From NCBI GenBank assembly GCA_900546925.1, contig UREV01000004.1, positions 39,222-103,221 on the forward strand: a stretch of 64,000 bases of DNA, written 5' to 3'. Made by a program: the position numbers and the translations under genes. Below the pieces are notes generated by a model. That model was not told the origin of the DNA. It was given only the letters and a program-made list of their open reading frames with translations, and did no database searches. Position 1 is the stretch's first letter. Each line of letters opens with the position of its first letter. The stretch is from an uncultured Bacteroides sp. GTDB taxonomy: Bacteria; Bacteroidota; Bacteroidia; Bacteroidales; UBA932. This document shows, piece by piece, positions 60,230-64,000 of the stretch.

Positions 60230-61051
60230 ATATTTTACAAAAGTTGCTTTCTCATCAAGGAACTTCTTCACTTCGACAGCTCTGTCGCAACAAAGATATT
60301 CAGCCCCGAGATAAACTCCCAACATAATGTCCTCAGGAGTTCTGGATGGCCAGAGTGATACTCCAAGTCCAGCCTCCTTGGCTTTCTTTACCATAGAACG
60401 CGTAGTACCGTTCATCTGGCAGCCTATTCTCTTGATTCCCATAGCCTCAGCCATCTGGATGGTCTCATCACATACAGGTTTGCTGAATATGATAAGCATG
60501 TCAGCATCCGGATGAAGGCTGCGCATCATGTTCAACGCATCACGGTTGCTGGATGTAAAAATATATGTAGAGTGCTCAGGTTTCTTGGCCATTACGGTCT
60601 TGTAAAGTTTATCGCAATACTCACGGAGTCTGTCTTCAGGATAGCTTGAAACCGGAGTGGTTTTCATTTCGAACTCCACATACATGTTATCTTTGTCTGC
60701 GAGGAAATCTACAAGTTCGTCCAAAAAGAGAACTTTATTTCCCTGGAAAGTGGTGAGCTGTCTGATTTCATCTGAAGTCATGGACTCCACGGTATTAGGA
60801 CAAGCAGTGAGTCTGGCGAAAGTCTCATCATGATTTACAACGAGTTGCCCATCTTTTGCCATTCTGATATCGGTTTCGAATCCACGAATACCTTTATCGT
60901 AGCATGCCTTGAAGGCAGGCAAAGTGTTTTCATCGAATTCAAAACGGCTAGCTCTATGAGCAAAGAACTGAACAGTCTGACTCTGAGCCGACAAATCAAG
61001 TGCACATAACAATGCACAAACAATAGTTAAAAGTTTTAACGCTCTCTTCAT
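60224..61051 (-). CDS. Exported glycerophosphodiester phosphodiesterase (second locus)
   Basis: A 275-residue GDPD-family enzyme with a cleavable signal peptide (about 1-22, ALLCALDLSAQS), so it is probably periplasmic. Catalytic pattern: FFAHRASRFEFDENTLPAF (HR near residue 32, E near 42), GFETDIRMAKDGQLVVNHDETF (E and D near 58, H near 73). An acidic EFEMK follows near 127. It lies 181 bases upstream of susC in the same direction and may share its transcript. The other GDPD in the window, at 12313, is a lipoprotein and is only distantly similar. Confidence 0.9.
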   Translation of the reverse strand: MKRALKLLTIVCALLCALDLSAQSQTVQFFAHRASRFEFDENTLPAFKACYDKGIRGFETDIRMAKDGQLVVNHDETFARLTACPNTVESMTSDEIRQLTTFQGNKVLFLDELVDFLADKDNMYVEFEMKTTPVSSYPEDRLREYCDKLYKTVMAKKPEHSTYIFTSSNRDALNMMRSLHPDADMLIIFSKPVCDETIQMAEAMGIKRIGCQMNGTTRSMVKKAKEAGLGVSLWPSRTPEDIMLGVYLGAEYLCCDRAVEVKKFLDEKATFVKYK

Positions 61052-61174
61052 ATGCAGTAAATTGTTTTATATTTTCTCGTAAACATTCTATACAATTATT
61101 ATAAGGATTGTACCTAATAAAATTTAAATAAAATTCATTTTCTTTCAGCCAATTGAGAAAAACGATTAAAAACC

Positions 61175-61240
61175 ATGCAAAATTACAAAAACTTTCGCTT
61201 TTTTTATTGGTTTTTTCATTTTATTTAAATAATTTTGCAT
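61175..61240. promoter_or_regulatory. Divergent promoter region with an 11-bp inverted repeat
   Basis: ATGCAAAATTA (61175-61185) and TAATTTTGCAT (61230-61240) are perfect inverted copies. Each contains a TAnnTTTG box, one per strand. The plus-strand box (61230-61237) has TTG at 61207-61209 with 20-base spacing and can drive the lipoprotein gene. The minus-strand box lies 127 bases before the GDPD start and lacks a clear -33 element. The rest of the 314-base gap is AT-rich. Confidence 0.55.
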
Positions 61241-61292
61241 CAGCAAACAAAAAGAAAGACACCATCAGGGTGCGCAAAATATCTAATGATAG

Positions 61293-61321
61293 TTAAGGGC
61301 GCTTTAGAAGCGTTGCCTTAA
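61293..61321 (+). other. Hairpin in the 5' leader of the FN3/GLUG lipoprotein gene
   Basis: TTAAGG..CGCTT pairs with AAGCG..CCTTAA around a TAG loop, in the leader between the promoter at 61230 and ATG 61366. It could slow degradation or affect translation. No riboswitch class is recognised. Confidence 0.4.
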
Positions 61322-61365
61322 TTTCTTATTTAAGTTTTTTTTAACTAATAATCACTAAGGAATAT

Positions 61366-63663
61366 ATGAAATCCATTAAAGTCCTTGCGGCCGTTGCCTT
61401 AGCTTCTTCTATTATAATTGGTTGTAAAGAAGAAGACCACTTTGGCATTGACTCATCAAAACCGGCACCAAAGGAATTTACCTATGATGAAGATAATTCA
61501 TCAGAGACATCTATCTCAGTTTACTGGGACGATGCAAGTATGATTGACGCGGGAGCAACAAGTGCCACCGTGCAGCTTACGACCGAACTCAACAATGGAG
61601 ATGTCTATGACAACTCTGTAACACATACAATCGTATACAACGACGAAAAAGTCAAAGTAAAGAACGCTACAACATTTACAGGCCTCAAAAAGTTCAGCCA
61701 GTACTATATACGAGTAAGAGCCAACTATCCAAGATCAGTATTCTCGGATTGGGTATATATAACTCAGGACAATGAGCCTGTTCAGCTCGTTCTTGGATAT
61801 GGTTTCGTAAAACCTGACTTTATCGGAATACCTAACTTCAGCGCTACAGCTACTGCTGATGCGATTAATCTCACTTGGGATCCATGCGTAAATGCTGTCA
61901 AATATATTATCGAATATAAGACTGCTTCAGGTTCAGAGTGGACAAGCGCTGAAACCGAGGAAACAACATTCAAAATTACCGGACTTTCAGACAAGACAGT
62001 TTACGAAGTCAGAGCGAAATCCATCAACAAAGATGGTAATGAATCCGAGTACTCAGAGGTTAAAAAGATAACCACCCTCGAAAAAGCTGCGTTCCCTAAG
62101 GACATTGCAACCGCTGATGAATTTGTAGCACTCTTCGCCGGCAAGGAACTGACCACCGCCGATGCCACAAGCTTAGTAAACATCACCGCTGATATTGACC
62201 TCTCGGGAAAAACAATAAAGACCTGTGCAACATTCCCTGGAATTCTTAATGGTAACAAGCATAGCATTAAGAACTGGAAGAGTTCAACTCCACTGTTCAC
62301 AGAGGTAGGTTCCGTAAAAGATCTTACCATCGACGCTTCTTGTTCATTCACCCCGACAGAACTCGAATTCGGTATTATTGCCGTTAGAAATATTGGTGAG
62401 CTGACAAACGTCACCAACAAAGCCAACATCACTATGAGTGCCGAGAATTTCGACAAATCTGTGATTTATGGAGGAATTGTTGCTGAAGGACTTGCAAACA
62501 TCACAGACTGCCACAATACTGGAAAAATCACAGTAACGTCAAAGGCTGGCTTCAAAGGAGTCGCTGTTGGCGGCGTAGCAGGTTACTTGAGTGCCGCAAT
62601 GAAAGATTGTTCTAATGAAGGCGAGATTATTGTATCTGGAGGTTTCTTCAATGGAGGCACCGACATCGTAAACATTAAGAATTGCGCACCTTCAGTAGGT
62701 GGTCTCGTTGGAATTGGCGGTAACACAGAAACAAGCGAGTTCTCAATAAAGTCTTGCACAAATAAAGGAAAAGTATCGCTCATGAACACCTCTATCGAAG
62801 CCCTCACTATTGATGCAAGAAGACAGAACTTGGGCGGAATTGTAGGTGGATCAAACGGCAATGTAGAGAAATGTAAGAACCAAGGCGAAATCATCGCAAG
62901 GCATGCAACAAGTAATGGATCTACCGTTTCAAATAAAGAGTGCATAATAATGGTTGGAGGTATCTCCGGAAGTGATTATTATGCAGACAACAAACAGAAC
63001 AAATCCAATATCATAGAATGCACCAACGAAGGAAACATCAACGTTTTCACTAATGCATCTAAATCCAACTCGGCAGCTGGTGGCATCGTAGGATGGCCAG
63101 GAATCGAAAAGACAACTCAGACAGTTGTAACAAAGGGTTGCGTCAACTCGGGTGCAGTTACTGTCTCTGGAACAGGTAAAGTTCGCACTGGAGGTATTCA
63201 GGGTGGTTCAGGAAACATTGAGAATTGCACCAACTCAGGAGATATCACCATCGAATCTGGAGCAGATAAAGTATGCGTAGCAGGCGGCATCGCAGGATTC
63301 CACTCTCAAAACCATTTCATCAGAAACAGTGAAAATACAGGTACCGTTTCTGCAAAATGCAGCGTTCTTGGAATCGGCGGTTTGATTGGAAATCATGGAA
63401 ATGTAGAAAACACGGTTCTTGAAGGATGTTCTTTCAAAGGTTCTGTAAACGGTGGAACTGAAGAAAACTGCGGTATCGTTGTTGGTTTCTTGAACGGTAG
63501 CAGCAAAAAGGTGACATTTGGAACAAGTGATGCTCCTGTTAAAATCATATCAGGCACTATAAACGGAACAACATTGGATTCCGGCAATTATACAAATCAC
63601 ATGCATGGTTCCACGAATTACAAGGAAGGCACCCATATCTTCAATGTTGTATTTGGGAAATAA
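61366..63663 (+). CDS. Surface lipoprotein with fibronectin III domains and GLUG-like repeats
   Basis: A 765-residue lipoprotein (signal peptide ending SIIIGC, Cys about 20, followed by KEEDH). Two Ig/FN3-like domains occupy about 35-135 and 155-240 (INLTWDPCVNAVKYIIEYKT is a typical FN3 strand). A hydrophobic-acidic linker follows. From about 330 to 765 the sequence has repeated GLUG-like units with the pattern GGI(V)AG...NCTNSGDI or NKGKVS, roughly every 60-80 residues, forming a right-handed beta-solenoid. Such proteins usually act as adhesins or ligand-binding surface proteins. It is transcribed divergently from the GDPD-SusCD operon. Confidence 0.85.
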   Translation: MKSIKVLAAVALASSIIIGCKEEDHFGIDSSKPAPKEFTYDEDNSSETSISVYWDDASMIDAGATSATVQLTTELNNGDVYDNSVTHTIVYNDEKVKVKNATTFTGLKKFSQYYIRVRANYPRSVFSDWVYITQDNEPVQLVLGYGFVKPDFIGIPNFSATATADAINLTWDPCVNAVKYIIEYKTASGSEWTSAETEETTFKITGLSDKTVYEVRAKSINKDGNESEYSEVKKITTLEKAAFPKDIATADEFVALFAGKELTTADATSLVNITADIDLSGKTIKTCATFPGILNGNKHSIKNWKSSTPLFTEVGSVKDLTIDASCSFTPTELEFGIIAVRNIGELTNVTNKANITMSAENFDKSVIYGGIVAEGLANITDCHNTGKITVTSKAGFKGVAVGGVAGYLSAAMKDCSNEGEIIVSGGFFNGGTDIVNIKNCAPSVGGLVGIGGNTETSEFSIKSCTNKGKVSLMNTSIEALTIDARRQNLGGIVGGSNGNVEKCKNQGEIIARHATSNGSTVSNKECIIMVGGISGSDYYADNKQNKSNIIECTNEGNINVFTNASKSNSAAGGIVGWPGIEKTTQTVVTKGCVNSGAVTVSGTGKVRTGGIQGGSGNIENCTNSGDITIESGADKVCVAGGIAGFHSQNHFIRNSENTGTVSAKCSVLGIGGLIGNHGNVENTVLEGCSFKGSVNGGTEENCGIVVGFLNGSSKKVTFGTSDAPVKIISGTINGTTLDSGNYTNHMHGSTNYKEGTHIFNVVFGK

Positions 63664-63698
63664 ACTACATACTGTATACTAACAAACACATTAACTCC

Positions 63699-63735
63699 GC
63701 GGGCGGGCATCATCGATGTCCGCCCGCTTTCTTTT
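63699..63735 (+). terminator. Terminator of the FN3/GLUG lipoprotein gene
   Basis: GCGGGCGGGCAT/ATGTCCGCCCGC hairpin with loop CATCG, followed by TTTCTTTT, 36 bases after the stop. Confidence 0.85.
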
Positions 63736-64000
63736 GTCACCTCACCAGAGCTCGGACTCTTAAAGAAAGTTTAAGTTTCGTGACCGGTCGTCGGCGGATG
63801 CACGGAGAGCGAATTGCGAAGCACCTGAGCGAACGGGCGCCGACCGACGACGGCAACCATGTTTACATCCATGTCAATGCTAATCACTAACGGTGCTTTA
63901 AAAAGGATTTGGTCACACCGATTGTTCAAATTTTTTGATTTTGTACCAAGTAAACGTTTTAAGCTGCACCAAATCAATCTTTTATGGTGTTTTGTTCCAA
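63736..64000. other. Intergenic end of window
   Basis: No convincing gene. A GC-rich piece (about 63782-63856) contains a partial inverted repeat (GTCGTCGG around 63787-63794 with CCGACGAC around 63844-63851), and the rest is AT-rich. The 68-codon minus-strand frame here lacks any family signal. Confidence 0.45.

Noticed and set aside
38490..63760. The 12-mer GAGCTCGGACTC occurs near 38492 and 63750
   Set aside because: A shared 12-mer is expected by chance in 64 kb, and the flanks do not match.
63771..63977. 68-codon minus-strand frame at the window end
   Set aside because: It has no signal or motif and sits in a GC-rich partial palindrome.
1..64000. CRISPR arrays, rRNA genes and known riboswitches
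   Set aside because: No regularly spaced repeats, rRNA-like sequence or recognised riboswitch leaders were seen on reading both strands.

Overview
The window comes from the chromosome of a Bacteroidota bacterium, most likely a gut-type Bacteroidales. The evidence is two SusC/SusD outer-membrane uptake loci, a FecR/ECF-sigma pair, an N-succinylornithine-type transcarbamylase in the arginine operon, and repeated promoters of the Bacteroidota form TTTG-N19/20-TAnnTTTG. There is no rRNA, CRISPR array, prophage, transposase or integrase. One tRNA (Val, anticodon TAC) is present. Genus was not assigned.

Layout. 1-3.4 kb: tail of an upstream gene, ExbD, asparaginyl-tRNA synthetase, uridine kinase and a TonB-like protein. 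3.4-13.2 kb: ECF sigma factor, divergent FecR anti-sigma factor, SusC with an STN signalling domain, SusD, a large surface lipoprotein and a glycerophosphodiester phosphodiesterase (GDPD) lipoprotein. 13.2-19.1 kb, minus strand: S41 protease, dCMP deaminase, AMP-forming acyl ligase and a 745-residue membrane-anchored protein of unknown function. 19.2-27.9 kb, minus strand: a nine-gene arginine operon, argR-GNAT-argG-argC-argD-argF'-argB-argE-argH, behind a promoter with an ARG-box-like palindrome. 28-36.5 kb, minus strand: a secreted protein, tRNA-Val, a giant alpha-2-macroglobulin-like protein and FolC. 36.5-37.9 kb: a 5'-truncated isochorismatase-family remnant and a HAD phosphatase. 37.9-38.8 kb: a non-coding stretch packed with inverted repeats. 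38.9-41.6 kb: a small AT-rich island. 41.8-48.2 kb, minus strand: pyruvate phosphate dikinase, a BASS-type transporter, PhoH and a PurM/PurL-like protein. 48.3-50.9 kb: an outer-membrane barrel, a zinc alcohol dehydrogenase and a ribulose-phosphate epimerase homologue. 51.2-61.1 kb, minus strand: GDPD, SusC, SusD and two tandem metallophosphoesterases. 61.4-63.7 kb: a fibronectin III/GLUG-repeat lipoprotein.

The best candidate for an undescribed system is the island at 38.9-41.6 kb. It holds a translationally coupled three-gene operon: an AbiEi-like winged-helix regulator, an AbiEii-like nucleotidyltransferase and a calcineurin-like phosphoesterase. A 12-bp inverted repeat brackets its promoter. 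The island sits immediately downstream of the dikinase gene, and a divergent second copy of that gene's 3' tail, 3'-UTR and terminator lies at its far side. This is the arrangement expected of a defence cargo inserted at a gene 3' end.

Two other patterns stand out. The 7-mer CATTGAC/GTCAATG occurs about 46 times by eye, against roughly 8 expected, and its 9-mer core GCATTGACC occurs 12 times, in several reading frames and on both strands. Both SusCD loci carry a GDPD, and one also carries two phosphoesterases, which suggests uptake and hydrolysis of phosphodiester-containing ligands rather than plain glycans.
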